From UBA11051 sp964390495 (lineage in GTDB: Bacteria > Armatimonadota > Zipacnadia > Zipacnadales > UBA11051), in assembly GCA_964390495.1 (NCBI GenBank), contig CAYMIN010000005.1, positions 62,001 through 126,000 on the forward strand: a stretch of 64,000 bases of DNA, read 5' to 3'. Numbering within the stretch: position 1 is the first letter of the stretch; each line of letters begins with the position of its first letter. The position numbers were made by a program, and so were the translations under genes. A model generated the notes under the pieces. The model did no database searches. It was given only the letters and a program-made list of their open reading frames with translations, and was not told where the DNA came from. Positions 50,804 to 59,794 of the stretch are shown piece by piece.

Positions 50804-51508
50804 ATGAAACGCCACCCATACCACGGCTTCACGCTGATTGAACTGTTGGTCGTGATCGCTATCATAGCGATCCTTGCGGCCATCCTATTTCCGGTCTTTG
50901 CCCGCGCACGCGAGAAGGCGCGGCAGACGAGCTGCTTGTCGAATGTCAAGCAGATATGTTTGAGCTTCATGATGTACGCGCAGGACTATGACGAGACCAT
51001 GCCGATGGGGGTGTACGGTGATTGGCAGACCTACTGGGACACCAAGGTGGACTGGAGCGGTAATGTCATCGGTGACGGCCTAATCACTCCGTACACCAAG
51101 AACCAGCAGATAGCTCAATGCCCATCCATCAAGGGCATATCATCGGACCGTCCGTACAGCGGATATGCCTACAATGTCAGCTACATCGGCTGCAATCCCG
51201 CCGAAGGCGCCACACCGGCGGCCCTGGCCGAGATCAGCAAGCCCAGCGAGACGGTCATGGTGGCCGATAGCGCGATCTGGTCATCGTTCACCAACGAGGT
51301 GTACGGCAACAACCTGCTGCGTGCGCCCAGCCACCCGCACACTGCTTGGGACCCCGGTCCCAACGTCCATTTCCGGCACAACGGGACGGCCAATGTCGGC
51401 TATTGCGACGGCCATGCCAAAGCCACGGCCAAGCTCTACCACGTCTCCGCCAATAGTCAGTACCTAGGCCACCTCTCACAAGGTGATGAGGCCTACGATC
51501 TGGAATAG
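50804..51508 (+). CDS. DUF1559 prepilin-like protein C, behind tandem cobalamin riboswitches
   Basis: A 234-residue prepilin-like protein with the signal GFTLIELLVVIAIIAILAAILFPVFARAREKARQ and the H-X9-DG motif (HNGTANVGYCDG). AGGAGAG is the RBS. The variable region differs from copies A and B. It is the first gene after the two cobalamin riboswitches and their terminator, so its expression should drop when corrinoid is plentiful. A surface or pseudopilin protein under B12 control suggests a role in capturing corrinoid or corrinoid-bearing material; this is inference only. The next gene, a PP-loop ATPase, is 26 bp downstream. Confidence 0.9.
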   Translation: MKRHPYHGFTLIELLVVIAIIAILAAILFPVFARAREKARQTSCLSNVKQICLSFMMYAQDYDETMPMGVYGDWQTYWDTKVDWSGNVIGDGLITPYTKNQQIAQCPSIKGISSDRPYSGYAYNVSYIGCNPAEGATPAALAEISKPSETVMVADSAIWSSFTNEVYGNNLLRAPSHPHTAWDPGPNVHFRHNGTANVGYCDGHAKATAKLYHVSANSQYLGHLSQGDEAYDLE

Positions 51509-51534
51509 CACCCACACGACAAGAGGGGGCACTC

Positions 51535-52191
51535 ATGAGCAAAGTCATCGCCTCGTGGAGTGGCGGGAAGGACAGTTGCCTCGCCTGCGCTACGGCGCTG
51601 TCTCAGGGACACGACATATCCTGCTTGGTCAACTTCATCTCGCACGATTACCAGAGAGTCCGCTTTCACGGCACGGAAGCCAGGCTAATCCAGTTGCAGG
51701 CCGAAGCAATCGGCATCCCGCTGCTGCAGAAGCAGACCACACCCGACGGATATGAAGATCAGTTCAAAGAAGCGGTAAGCAGCCTCATCCCTGATGGCGT
51801 AGAGGGAATGGTTTTCGGCGACATCTATCTCCAGGAGCACAAGGACTGGACCGAGAGAGTCTGCGCAGATGTGGGGATAGGGGCAATCGAGCCGCTGTGG
51901 GGGAGAGAGACGGAGGAAGTCCTCGTGGAGTTCATAGAGAGCGGCTTTGAGGCGACGGTGATCAGTGCCAGGTGCGACCGGTTTGATGCAGAGTGGCTGG
52001 GTCGCCGCGTGGACCAGAGCTTCCTGAGCTATCTAAGGGCCAACCAGATAGATGCCTGTGGCGAGCACGGTGAGTACCACACCTTCGTCACCGGCGGCCC
52101 CATATTCAGCACAGAAATCAGGATAACTAGCAGTAGGCCGGTCAGCAGAGACGGGTACTGGCTTCTGGACACCCTCGCGTACTCGCGGTAA
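51535..52191 (+). CDS. PP-loop ATPase of the diphthine-ammonia ligase-like (DUF71) family
   Basis: A 218-residue adenine-nucleotide alpha-hydrolase fold protein. The PP-loop SGGKDS is at residues 9-14, followed by the family-typical GIPLLQKQTTPDGYEDQFKEAV, VFGDIYLQEHKDWTERVC and CGEHGEYHTFVTGGPIF. In archaea and eukaryotes this family makes diphthamide, but bacteria have no diphthamide, so the bacterial substrate is unknown. Its place behind the riboswitches and next to the DUF1559 gene suggests a corrinoid-linked role. It has its own RBS (AGAGGGGG) and the gap to the previous gene is only 26 bp. Confidence 0.85.
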   Translation: MSKVIASWSGGKDSCLACATALSQGHDISCLVNFISHDYQRVRFHGTEARLIQLQAEAIGIPLLQKQTTPDGYEDQFKEAVSSLIPDGVEGMVFGDIYLQEHKDWTERVCADVGIGAIEPLWGRETEEVLVEFIESGFEATVISARCDRFDAEWLGRRVDQSFLSYLRANQIDACGEHGEYHTFVTGGPIFSTEIRITSSRPVSRDGYWLLDTLAYSR

Positions 52192-52315
52192 CGCTCTCCG
52201 GTATATCACATCTCTCGGGCTCTTAAGCCGCTGCGTTGCCGAAACCCGTTTGCCCGGCAAGCTGGGCTGAGCCTCGCTGTTGGCGCAGAATGGCGGCTAA
52301 GGGGCAAACTAGTAC

Positions 52316-52343
52316 TTGACTTTCTGAGCTGATGCAGTATAAT
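52316..52343 (+). promoter_or_regulatory. Promoter of groES-groEL
   Basis: TTGACT at 52316-52321 and TATAAT at 52338-52343, spacer 16. The CIRCE operator begins 13 bases downstream, so the repressor would block transcription just after the start. Confidence 0.8.
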
Positions 52344-52356
52344 AGCGTAGCGTGAT

Positions 52357-52383
52357 TTAGCACTCTAGCCCATAGAGTGCTAA
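52357..52383 (+). promoter_or_regulatory. CIRCE operator (HrcA-binding site)
   Basis: TTAGCACTC, 9 bases, GAGTGCTAA: an exact match to the CIRCE consensus. It implies that groES-groEL is repressed by HrcA and induced by heat. hrcA itself is not in the window. Confidence 0.97.
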
Positions 52384-52471
52384 ACGGTCTGTGGCCTTTG
52401 TCGCTCAACAGGCCGATCTTGCTTGCGCGATGGAATACGAGTAGAATCTCTGTCAAGGTGGTGTATTGTGA

Positions 52472-52756
52472 ATGCTACAACCGCTTAATGACCGGGTACT
52501 AGTTCAGCCGCTGGAGGCCGAGGAGAAAAGCGCCGGCGGCATCATCCTGCCCGAAACCGCTCAGGAAGCCCCCCGCCAGGGCAAGGTCATTGCCATCGGG
52601 CCGGGCAAGCTGCTGGATGCCGGCGAACGCCAGGAAATGAGTGTCAAGGTGGGCGACGTCGTCGTCTATACCGAATACGGCGGCACCCAGGTGAAGGTTG
52701 AGGGTGAGGAGTATCTTCTGATTGACGAAAGCTCGATACTCGCGGTAAAAGAATAA
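52472..52756 (+). CDS. groES: Co-chaperonin GroES
   Basis: A 94-residue GroES. It starts MLQPLNDRVLVQPLEAEEKSAGGIILPETAQEAPRQGKVIAIGPGK, with the mobile loop (KSAGGIILPETA) that docks to GroEL, and ends ESSILAVKE. It caps the GroEL cavity. An AAGGTGGT lies upstream. It is followed by groEL after 78 bp and is controlled by the CIRCE operator. Confidence 0.98.
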   Translation: MLQPLNDRVLVQPLEAEEKSAGGIILPETAQEAPRQGKVIAIGPGKLLDAGERQEMSVKVGDVVVYTEYGGTQVKVEGEEYLLIDESSILAVKE

Positions 52757-52834
52757 CTGCCGGACGGCAGCCAAATCCGACTGCCGGCCGCAGCGACAGC
52801 CGCTGGCAGTTCGACCGAAAGGAGAATTAGCTAG

Positions 52835-54463
52835 ATGGCACCCAAGAAACTTGCATACGATCAGGAGGCCAGACAGGCTTTATTGCGGGGCGTGGACAGT
52901 GTCGCCGATGCTACCAAGGTGACGCTGGGCCCCAAAGGCCGCAATGTGGTACTCGAGAAGAGCTGGGGATCGCCCACTATCACCAAAGATGGTGTTACGG
53001 TCGCCAAAGAAATTGAGCTGGAAGACGAGTATGAAAACATGGGCGCCCAGCTCTGCAAGGAGGTAGCATCCAAAACCAATGACGATACCGGTGACGGCAC
53101 GACCACTGCTACCGTGCTGGCGCAGGCCATCGTTCAGCAAGGCATGCGCAATGTGGTCGCCGGTGCCAACCCGATGCTCATCAAGCAGGGCATCGAGATG
53201 GCTACCCAGGCCGCCGTTGATTTCATCAAGGACATGGCTCAGCCGCTTGAGGGCCGCGATGACATCGCCAATGTGGCCGGCATTGCCGGTAATGACCCCG
53301 CCATCGGCGAACTGATCGCCGAGGCAATGGATACGGTCGGCAAAGACGGCGTTATCACCGTCGAAGAGTCCAAGGTCGGCATGACCGAGATGGAAGTCGT
53401 CGAGGGGATGCAGTTTAACAAGGGCTACATCTCGCCGTACTTCGTTACAGACGCCGAGAACATGGAATGTGTGCTGGAGAAGCCCTACATCCTCATCTAC
53501 GAGAAGAAGATCTCCTCAGCGGCTGACCTGGTGCCAGTGCTCGAGAAAGTTGCCAGCGCCGGCAGGCCATTGTTGATCATCGCTGAGGACGTGGAGGCCG
53601 AAGCGCTGGCTACCATGGTCGTCAACAAGTTACGCGGCACCATCCAGGGCTGCGCTGTCAAAGCGCCTGGTTTTGGCGATCGCCGCAAGCGCAATCTTGA
53701 GGACATCGCAGCTCTCACCGGCGGCAGCTTCATCTCTGAAGACCTGGGCATCAAGATGGAAAACGTCGAACTTGAGGACCTCGGTACCGCCGAGCGCGTG
53801 AGCATTGACAAGGACGACACCACTATCGTTCAAGGCGGCGGCTCGCAGGACGACATCAACGGCCGCATCGCCCAGATCCGCGCCGAAATTGGGAAGACCG
53901 ATTCCGACTATGACCGCGAGAAGCTCGAAGAGCGTCTTGCCAAGCTCGCCGGCGGTGTCGCGGTCATCAAGGTGGGCGCCGCCACCGAGACCGAACTCAA
54001 GGAACTCAAGCATCGCTTCGAGGATGCCCTCTCTGCCGCCCGTTCCGGCCTTGAGGAAGGTATCGTGCCCGGCGGCGGGGTTGCTCTGCTGCGGGCTGCC
54101 GCGGTGCTTGACGACCTCGAGGCTGAAGGCGATGTGGCTGCTGGTATCCGCATCGTCAGGCAGGCCTTGCGCGCCCCCACCCGGCAGATCGCAGTCAATG
54201 CCGGCTACGAGGGCGGCGTGGTCGCCGAGAAGATACTCGGCTACAAGTCCCACAAGTACGGCTTCAACGCCGCCACCGAACGTTTCGAGGACCTGGTGAC
54301 CGCCGGTGTCACCGATCCGGCCAAGGTGGTTCGCGCGGCGCTGGAGAATGCCGCCAGTATTGGCGCTCTGGTGCTCACGACCGAGGCGCTGGTGGCCGAG
54401 ATTCCACGGGAAGCGCCGGCCGGACCTCCCGGTGGAATGCCGCCCGGCGGCGACATGTACTAG
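52835..54463 (+). CDS. groEL: Chaperonin GroEL
   Basis: A 542-residue GroEL. Typical segments include VTLGPKGRNVVLEKSWGSPTITKDGVTVAKEIELED, DDTGDGTTTATVLAQAI, EDVEAEALATMVVNKLRG and the C-terminal VTDPAKVVRAALENAASIGALVLTTEALVAEIP. The tail is GGMPPGGDMY rather than the usual GGM repeats. It folds proteins in the cytosol with GroES. AAAGGAG lies upstream. Confidence 0.98.
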   Translation: MAPKKLAYDQEARQALLRGVDSVADATKVTLGPKGRNVVLEKSWGSPTITKDGVTVAKEIELEDEYENMGAQLCKEVASKTNDDTGDGTTTATVLAQAIVQQGMRNVVAGANPMLIKQGIEMATQAAVDFIKDMAQPLEGRDDIANVAGIAGNDPAIGELIAEAMDTVGKDGVITVEESKVGMTEMEVVEGMQFNKGYISPYFVTDAENMECVLEKPYILIYEKKISSAADLVPVLEKVASAGRPLLIIAEDVEAEALATMVVNKLRGTIQGCAVKAPGFGDRRKRNLEDIAALTGGSFISEDLGIKMENVELEDLGTAERVSIDKDDTTIVQGGGSQDDINGRIAQIRAEIGKTDSDYDREKLEERLAKLAGGVAVIKVGAATETELKELKHRFEDALSAARSGLEEGIVPGGGVALLRAAAVLDDLEAEGDVAAGIRIVRQALRAPTRQIAVNAGYEGGVVAEKILGYKSHKYGFNAATERFEDLVTAGVTDPAKVVRAALENAASIGALVLTTEALVAEIPREAPAGPPGGMPPGGDMY

Positions 54464-54514
54464 ACCCTGATTGGCCCGAACGTCTGGGCCAGATGCAGGT
54501 TGATATACACGAAG

Positions 54515-54542
54515 AGGGACGCCGATGCCGGCGTCCCTTTTC
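54515..54542 (+). terminator. Intrinsic terminator of groESL
   Basis: AGGGACGCC pairs with GGCGTCCCT, followed by TTTT. It lies between groEL (plus) and the convergent glycosidase-like gene (minus). Confidence 0.85.
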
Positions 54543-54583
54543 CATTCCATGACCGCAGTAAGTACCTGGCAGCGCTTGACAAG

Positions 54584-56956
54584 CTACCAAACAACCACGG
54601 CCAAGACCTCGTCAGCGGTGAAGCTGACCCGCTCCTGGCCGGCTTCGCCCTCGACGGCGATGCTGTGCGCCTGATGCCCCGGGACGTAAAGCTGTACCTG
54701 TCTGCTTGCCCCTGGTACAGACGCTGTCACCTTTCCGATCGGGCCCTCGAAGCCGACTAGGGCAAGCGCCGAGCGGCCGTCACTGCTGAGCCTACGGAAG
54801 GCCCCGATACCGCTCTGGCCCGCGACCTGCGGCGCTACCAGCTTCAGCACGTCCTCAGGGAACTGCCGCTCGTCTTCGCGGCACAGCACGGTCCCGCGTC
54901 CGGTGACGTGCTGGCCGGGCGCACTCACGTTTTCCCCCAGGGCGGCCGCCAGGGCGCTCCGGCTACGCCAGCGTCCGTACTCGTCCGCCCAGCCGGTACT
55001 GGGACTGATCAGCAGTCGGCCGCCTGCGCGCACCCAGCTTGCCAGTTTCTCGGCGCTGGCTTGCCGCAGACACATCGCCGGCGCGCAGATCACCGACAGC
55101 CCCTCCAGGTCCTCATCCGGACAGCCGCGCGGCTCCCACAGCCCGCGCACCGCCACGCCTTTGCCGAGAAGCTCCTGCAACCACCGCTGCGGCATCAGTC
55201 TGCCGTAGAGATCGCGCGTCTCCGGCGAAAACAGCAGCCCAACCTCGGCCGCATCCTTAGCGCCGCCCAGCAATTCCGCATGCTCGCTCCAGAACGCCAT
55301 GTACTCCGTCAGCACCGCTTTGGACGGCTGGTTCGCCTCGCCCGTAAATCCATAGAAGACGATCCAGGGGTTAGCGCCTGCGCCGACAGTGGCGGCACAA
55401 ATGCTCCGGATTCGGTCGGGCGGCTTCAGCTTCTGGAAATCCTTCTCCTCGAAGGTGCCGATGTAGTTCCACAGCGGCCTGCCCTGGGCCAGGGCTCGTC
55501 CCAGCGTCATCTTCGCCGCCATCCCGGCCCCGTCCAGGTTCCGCGACTCCGCCAGGACTGCGTCCTCATGCTCGTACTGGCGGTCAATGGCGAGAAGCCA
55601 GCTTCCGTACAGGTACTGCGTATTGGCCAGTACCACCATATCGGGATTGCTCCGGCGCAACTCGGCACGGTGTGCCTCCATAACCTGTGCCCAGACGCGC
55701 TTGCGCCAGGCCAGCCATAGCCCCCACAGCGGCTCATGCTCATTTTCCGGTATCGTGATTTGCGCCGCCGTCAGTCCCAGGATTTCGCCTAGCTGCTCCG
55801 GAGTGAACCGCTTCAGGACATACTCCTTGAATTGCCGCTGGCAGCTTTCGCAGTAGCAGGTTGGCTTGCTGGCCTCGCTGAGCATGAATTCATTATTGTC
55901 CAGCATCACGGCATCGGCGTGGAACTTGCGGGCCAAATCAGCAGTGTACTGGAGCGTGTACTCCAGCGCCCCGCTCGAAGGGCACAGCCACGGGTTGCCA
56001 TAGGTCTTGATGACGCCACCCTCGGCATCCCGCATTGACCACTCCGGATGCTCCTTGAATACCTGACCGAACTGCCACGTCGGGGCGTGCCCGCAGTGCA
56101 TCACGGAGCTGTACATGATGAACTTCATGCCCGCCGCGCGGTAGGCTGCAAGGGCGCCGGCGAATTGCTCATCGCTGATGCCCTCCTGCATTCTGGCCTC
56201 GCCCACCGTGATAGCATTGTGCGCATCCGGCGGCAGCATGATGATCGCATCAAAGCCGAAGTCGTTGGCGAAGCGGGGCGCCCACTGTGGGGCTGCCTCA
56301 ATCGCGAGGGTCTGGGTACGGCCCCAGGGCTGGACGATGCTGGCCGCCTGGGTCCACTGGCCGCGCACTTCTCCGGCCGGTAGTGGCAGTTCCGGCGGGT
56401 ACTCACGGTAACTATGCCCCAGGGGATTGAGCGGCAGCAGTACTTGCTCGTGCCCATTGCATATCAACTTGAGGCCGCCGATTTTGACGGTAACCGCGAA
56501 GTTGGACACGGCCCGCTTGTCATACAGGCGCACGGAGAGTTGGCGCTGGCCCTGGCCGGCGGGCATGACAACTTCGGCGCGCTGCACCATCGCAGCACCG
56601 GCCACGTCCTGCTCCCAGCAGACTTCGCCGTCCAGCAGGACTTGCACGAAGTGGTAGCCGGCTGTCGGTCCGGAGAAGTCGTCGCCGCAGTACAGCACAA
56701 GCCGGCAGGGGGCTTCCGGGAACTCGACGATGGTCGTCCATTCGGCGAACCAGCCGGGCTCGGACCAGGTCTGGCGGGGGAAGCTCAGCTCCAGCGTTTC
56801 GCCCACCATGCCCTCTGTCGGCAGCAGCATCTCACCGCGAGCTGTGGTGAAGCCCTCGCCGTGGGTCTGCGCCTGCCACTCAGCGCCCCACGCATGCCTC
56901 ATGCTCAGACCTCCCGCGCACAGCAGCAGGCAAGTGACGACCTCAAGCCTCATCAT
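54584..56956 (-). CDS. Secreted glycoside hydrolase-like protein (GH42-type layout)
   Basis: A 790-residue exported protein. A signal peptide (LLLCAGGLSMRHAWGAEW) is followed by a beta-sandwich of the kind that binds sugars (residues about 30-180) and a TIM barrel (FDAIIMLPPDAHNAIT to PWIVFYGFTGEANQPS). The Cys-rich motif CYCESCQRQFKEY lies in the barrel. A flavodoxin-like trimerisation domain follows (EVGLLFSPETRDLYGRLM, GLSVICAPAMCLRQASAEKLASWVRAGGRLLIS), as in GH42 beta-galactosidases. Catalytic Glu residues could not be assigned by eye. ATG at 56956 (MMRLEVVTC) is chosen to give a normal signal peptide. Confidence 0.65.
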   Translation of the reverse strand: MMRLEVVTCLLLCAGGLSMRHAWGAEWQAQTHGEGFTTARGEMLLPTEGMVGETLELSFPRQTWSEPGWFAEWTTIVEFPEAPCRLVLYCGDDFSGPTAGYHFVQVLLDGEVCWEQDVAGAAMVQRAEVVMPAGQGQRQLSVRLYDKRAVSNFAVTVKIGGLKLICNGHEQVLLPLNPLGHSYREYPPELPLPAGEVRGQWTQAASIVQPWGRTQTLAIEAAPQWAPRFANDFGFDAIIMLPPDAHNAITVGEARMQEGISDEQFAGALAAYRAAGMKFIMYSSVMHCGHAPTWQFGQVFKEHPEWSMRDAEGGVIKTYGNPWLCPSSGALEYTLQYTADLARKFHADAVMLDNNEFMLSEASKPTCYCESCQRQFKEYVLKRFTPEQLGEILGLTAAQITIPENEHEPLWGLWLAWRKRVWAQVMEAHRAELRRSNPDMVVLANTQYLYGSWLLAIDRQYEHEDAVLAESRNLDGAGMAAKMTLGRALAQGRPLWNYIGTFEEKDFQKLKPPDRIRSICAATVGAGANPWIVFYGFTGEANQPSKAVLTEYMAFWSEHAELLGGAKDAAEVGLLFSPETRDLYGRLMPQRWLQELLGKGVAVRGLWEPRGCPDEDLEGLSVICAPAMCLRQASAEKLASWVRAGGRLLISPSTGWADEYGRWRSRSALAAALGENVSAPGQHVTGRGTVLCREDERQFPEDVLKLVAPQVAGQSGIGAFRRLSSDGRSALALVGFEGPIGKVTASVPGASRQVQLYVPGHQAHSIAVEGEAGQERVSFTADEVLAVVVW

Positions 56957-57025
56957 GCCGCAACTCTCCCGCTTGGCGTTTGAACCTGTCCGCCGAAATC
57001 GCACCTAGCCCGAACAACTCACAAG

Positions 57026-57073
57026 ACGCGTAGCTCGGCCTGCCCTGAGCTTGTCGAAGGGCAGGTGAGAATG
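57026..57073 (+). repeat. Palindromic repeat, left side of a gap (part of copy 2)
   Basis: The first 48 bases of the 81-bp element, repeated as the start of the copy at 57181. Because the 55 bases at 57019-57073 equal those at 57174-57228, this is the same locus shown twice, not a separate copy. Confidence 0.8.
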
Positions 57074-57173
57074 NNNNNNNNNNNNNNNNNNNNNNNNNNN
57101 NNNNNNNNNNNNNNNNNNNNNNNNNNNNNNNNNNNNNNNNNNNNNNNNNNNNNNNNNNNNNNNNNNNNNNNNN
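57074..57173. other. Assembly gap with 55-bp overlapping flanks
   Basis: Exactly 100 N, flanked by identical 55-bp sequences (57019-57073 and 57174-57228). The contigs probably overlap by one 55-mer inside the dispersed repeat. Confidence 0.9.
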
Positions 57174-57180
57174 TCACAAG

Positions 57181-57261
57181 ACGCGTAGCTCGGCCTGCCC
57201 TGAGCTTGTCGAAGGGCAGGTGAGAATGCGCACGCATTCTCAGCTTCCAGCCCGAGGTCGT
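57181..57261 (+). repeat. 81-bp palindromic dispersed element, full-length copy 2
   Basis: The same length as the copy at 6988-7068 and about 80 of 81 bases identical in reverse orientation. It lies between the GH42-like gene and the DegT aminotransferase gene. Confidence 0.85.
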
Positions 57262-57278
57262 GGCTATATGGGTGTCGT

Positions 57279-58526
57279 TCAGTCCGGCGTTTCGTCCTTC
57301 AACTCCTCGATGTTCTCGGCGACTTTCTGAATCGCTGTGCCGATGTCGCGGACGGCCTGCTCGTCGCTGAGCAGCCAGCTCTGGTGGACGCTGATGATGA
57401 CATTATCAATCAGGTCGCGCGCCTGCGGGAACTCCTGGCTGGCGTAGTCAATCTTGCGTCCGTAGAAGCGGGCCTTATCGCGCTCGCGCAGAGGACCGGC
57501 CAGCAGCGGCATTTGAGTGAGCAGTTCGGCGTATCCGAAGCCCAGGCCCGTACCCTCGGCGCGCACCGCCTTGGCGAAGACGTTACGGTGGATGCCTCCG
57601 GCCGCCTCCTGGTCGTAGTGCATCACGTAGGCCAGGTAGCTGCGGGCTGTCACCTGCTCGGGAAACTGCAGGGGCTTGACCATCGGCACGTCGGCCAGCA
57701 GCTCGTCGAGTATCCGGGCACTTGCGTTGCGCTTGGCGATTAGGTCATGGACCTTGGTCAGTTGCACGCGGCAGACTGCGGCGACGAATTCAGCCATCCG
57801 GTAGTTGGAGCCGGTGACGGCGTAGTCGTGCTCGCAGCCCTCGAAGGTGCTGCCGAATTGGCGGTAGGACTGGCAGAGGTCGCGGAGCTCCTTGTCATCG
57901 GTGAGGATGGCACCGCCGTCGCCGGAGGTCATCGTCTTGGCCCCGTGGAAGCTCAGCGAGCCGACATCACCGATGGTTCCCAGCTTCTTACCGCGCCATT
58001 CCGAGCCTTGGGCCTGCGCCACGTCCTCCAGCAGCAGGAGATCGTACTTGTCCGCGAGCTCGACCATCGCATCCACATCACAGGGCACGCCGTACAGGCT
58101 CACCGCCATGATCGCCTTGGTATTGTCGTTGATATTGGCTTCGACCTGAACGGGATCGAGGGCCAGGTTATGTTGGGTGATGTCGGCAAACACCGGTATC
58201 GCCTGCGCCAGCAGGACTGAAAGCGGACAGGCTATGAAGGTCATCGGCGGCATGATGACCTCGTCACCTGGACCGACACCGGCGGCCTTCAGGGCAATCG
58301 CCATCGTCTCGGTGCCGTTGATGGTGCACAAGGCGTACTTGCAGCCCATCCATTCGGCCAGTTCCTCCTCCAGCTTCAGGCCCTCTTCGCCGATGCCGTA
58401 CTGCCCGGTGCCGCTGTCAATCACCCGGCACAGCGCTTCCTTCTCCCGATCGTCCCAGGCGGGCCATTTCGAGTTCGGGCCTTCCGTGCGTACCGGCTTA
58501 CCACCGTACAAAGCTAACTTACTCAT
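57279..58526 (-). CDS. DegT/DnrJ/EryC1/StrS aminotransferase
   Basis: A 415-residue PLP-dependent aminotransferase. It starts MSKLALYGGKPVRTEG, the typical opening of the AHBA synthase/StrS branch. Active-site Lys197 lies in SFHGAKTMTSGDGG, with the PLP-binding Asp in LLLLEDVAQAQGS. Such enzymes aminate keto-sugars for surface glycans or antibiotics, or act on inosose. ATG at 58526 has GGAGG upstream. It may work with the Gfo/Idh oxidoreductase or sugar isomerase elsewhere in the window. Confidence 0.9.
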   Translation of the reverse strand: MSKLALYGGKPVRTEGPNSKWPAWDDREKEALCRVIDSGTGQYGIGEEGLKLEEELAEWMGCKYALCTINGTETMAIALKAAGVGPGDEVIMPPMTFIACPLSVLLAQAIPVFADITQHNLALDPVQVEANINDNTKAIMAVSLYGVPCDVDAMVELADKYDLLLLEDVAQAQGSEWRGKKLGTIGDVGSLSFHGAKTMTSGDGGAILTDDKELRDLCQSYRQFGSTFEGCEHDYAVTGSNYRMAEFVAAVCRVQLTKVHDLIAKRNASARILDELLADVPMVKPLQFPEQVTARSYLAYVMHYDQEAAGGIHRNVFAKAVRAEGTGLGFGYAELLTQMPLLAGPLRERDKARFYGRKIDYASQEFPQARDLIDNVIISVHQSWLLSDEQAVRDIGTAIQKVAENIEELKDETPD

Positions 58527-58600
58527 CTGCGTCCTCCGTTTAGTGTTTGTCGCAACCGACGCGGCATCGCGCATCCGCGTATTCGAGACGGTCGCCTGAG

Positions 58601-59794
58601 CTAAGACCCCTCGGCCACCAGAGCTGCTACCGCGTGGCAGGCGATGGCGTTTCCCTCGCTGGTCGGGCCGAGGCCTTCGTCTGTGGTCGCCTTGACGTTG
58701 ACGGACGTTGTCGGCACACCCAGTATGTCGGCCAGCGACCGGACCATCTGCTCGCGGTGGGGCGCGATTCTCGGCTCCTGCGCGATTACTGTGACATCAA
58801 CATTGCCGATGGCCCAGCCGGCCTCGGCGGCCATCCTGACGACTTCGCTCAGCAGCACCGCGCTGTCGGCGTCTTGATATTGGAGGTCGGTGTCGGGGAA
58901 GTGCTGGCCGATGTCGCCGAGGGCGGCGGCTCCCAGGATTGCGTCTGCCACCGCGTGCAGGGCCACGTCACCGTCGGAATGTCCGAGCAGGCCGCGGTCG
59001 AAGTCCAGCTCGATGCCACAGAGCACGAGGCGTCGGCCCGCGACTAGCCGGTGCAGGTCATAGCCATGGCCGACGCGCACCGCCGGCGCGGCCGGCAGGC
59101 CCAGCCGCCGCCGCAGCAGCCACTCGGCATAGGGCAGATCATCAGGCTCAGTCACCTTCATATTCTGCTTGGAGCCCGGCGAGGCGACCACTGCGTGGCC
59201 GTAGGCCTCCACTACCGCAGCATCGTCGGTAGCGTCGAGACCCTGTCGTTCGGCCTGCTCATGGGCGGCGACGATGAGCTGATAGGAAAAGGTCTGGGGG
59301 GTCTGGATGGCGCGCAACTGCGAGCGGTCTAAGGTCTCAAGCACCACCCCGTCCTCGGAGAACGACTTGACGGTATCGGCCAGTGGCACTGCGGCGACCG
59401 CGGCTCCATATTGCCGGCAGCGCTTGATGCTCTCGGTGATAATTCGGGGCGTAACCAGGGGACGTGCGCCGTCGTGAATGCAGACAATATCCGGCGGCTG
59501 CTGGGCCATCGCCTGCAGGCCGGCGCGCACCGAATCCTGCCGCCGCTGGCCGCCGACCACTACCTCCCAGGGCGTGGCAAGCTCCTGGCGTCGGCAGATG
59601 TCGGTCGCCCTTGCCACATGCTCGGACCTGACCACCAGAACCAGGTCAGTGACCTCTGGCAGGCTGTCGTAGGCCCACAGCGACCAGACCAGCATCGGCT
59701 CCCCGCAGAGGTCCGCATAGACCTTCGGCAGCGAGCCGCCGAACCTTTCTCCCGTCCCCGCCGCCACTATCAGCGCGGATACTGTCGCTTTCAC
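58601..59794 (-). CDS. ispDF: Bifunctional IspD/IspF of the MEP isoprenoid pathway
   Basis: A 397-residue fusion. Residues 1-232 are IspD (LIVAAGTGERFGGSLPK, HDGARPLVTP, TPQTF and the PGSKQNMKVTEPDDL segment), which makes CDP-methylerythritol. Residues 238-397 are IspF (VGHGYDLHRL with Asp246/His248, and GHSDGDVALHAVADAILGAAALGDIGQHFPDTD with His280 as metal ligand, then ATTDEGLGPTSEGNAIACHAVA), which makes the cyclic diphosphate. The two ends of the pathway (IspE is between) sit on one chain. The start overlaps the PIN-TRAM gene's stop by 4 bp, so the two are coupled. Confidence 0.96.
   Translation of the reverse strand: MKATVSALIVAAGTGERFGGSLPKVYADLCGEPMLVWSLWAYDSLPEVTDLVLVVRSEHVARATDICRRQELATPWEVVVGGQRRQDSVRAGLQAMAQQPPDIVCIHDGARPLVTPRIITESIKRCRQYGAAVAAVPLADTVKSFSEDGVVLETLDRSQLRAIQTPQTFSYQLIVAAHEQAERQGLDATDDAAVVEAYGHAVVASPGSKQNMKVTEPDDLPYAEWLLRRRLGLPAAPAVRVGHGYDLHRLVAGRRLVLCGIELDFDRGLLGHSDGDVALHAVADAILGAAALGDIGQHFPDTDLQYQDADSAVLLSEVVRMAAEAGWAIGNVDVTVIAQEPRIAPHREQMVRSLADILGVPTTSVNVKATTDEGLGPTSEGNAIACHAVAALVAEGS

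Noticed and set aside
50490..50819. Open frames antisense to the riboswitches
   Set aside because: The conserved aptamer sequence explains the region; translations have no features.
51535..52191. PP-loop protein as LarE, partner of LarB
   Set aside because: The GDIYLQEHKDW and CGEHGEYHTFVT motifs are those of the DUF71/diphthine-ammonia ligase group, not LarE.
53630..54550. 306-codon frame antisense to groEL
   Set aside because: Shadow of groEL; annotations of such frames are known artefacts.
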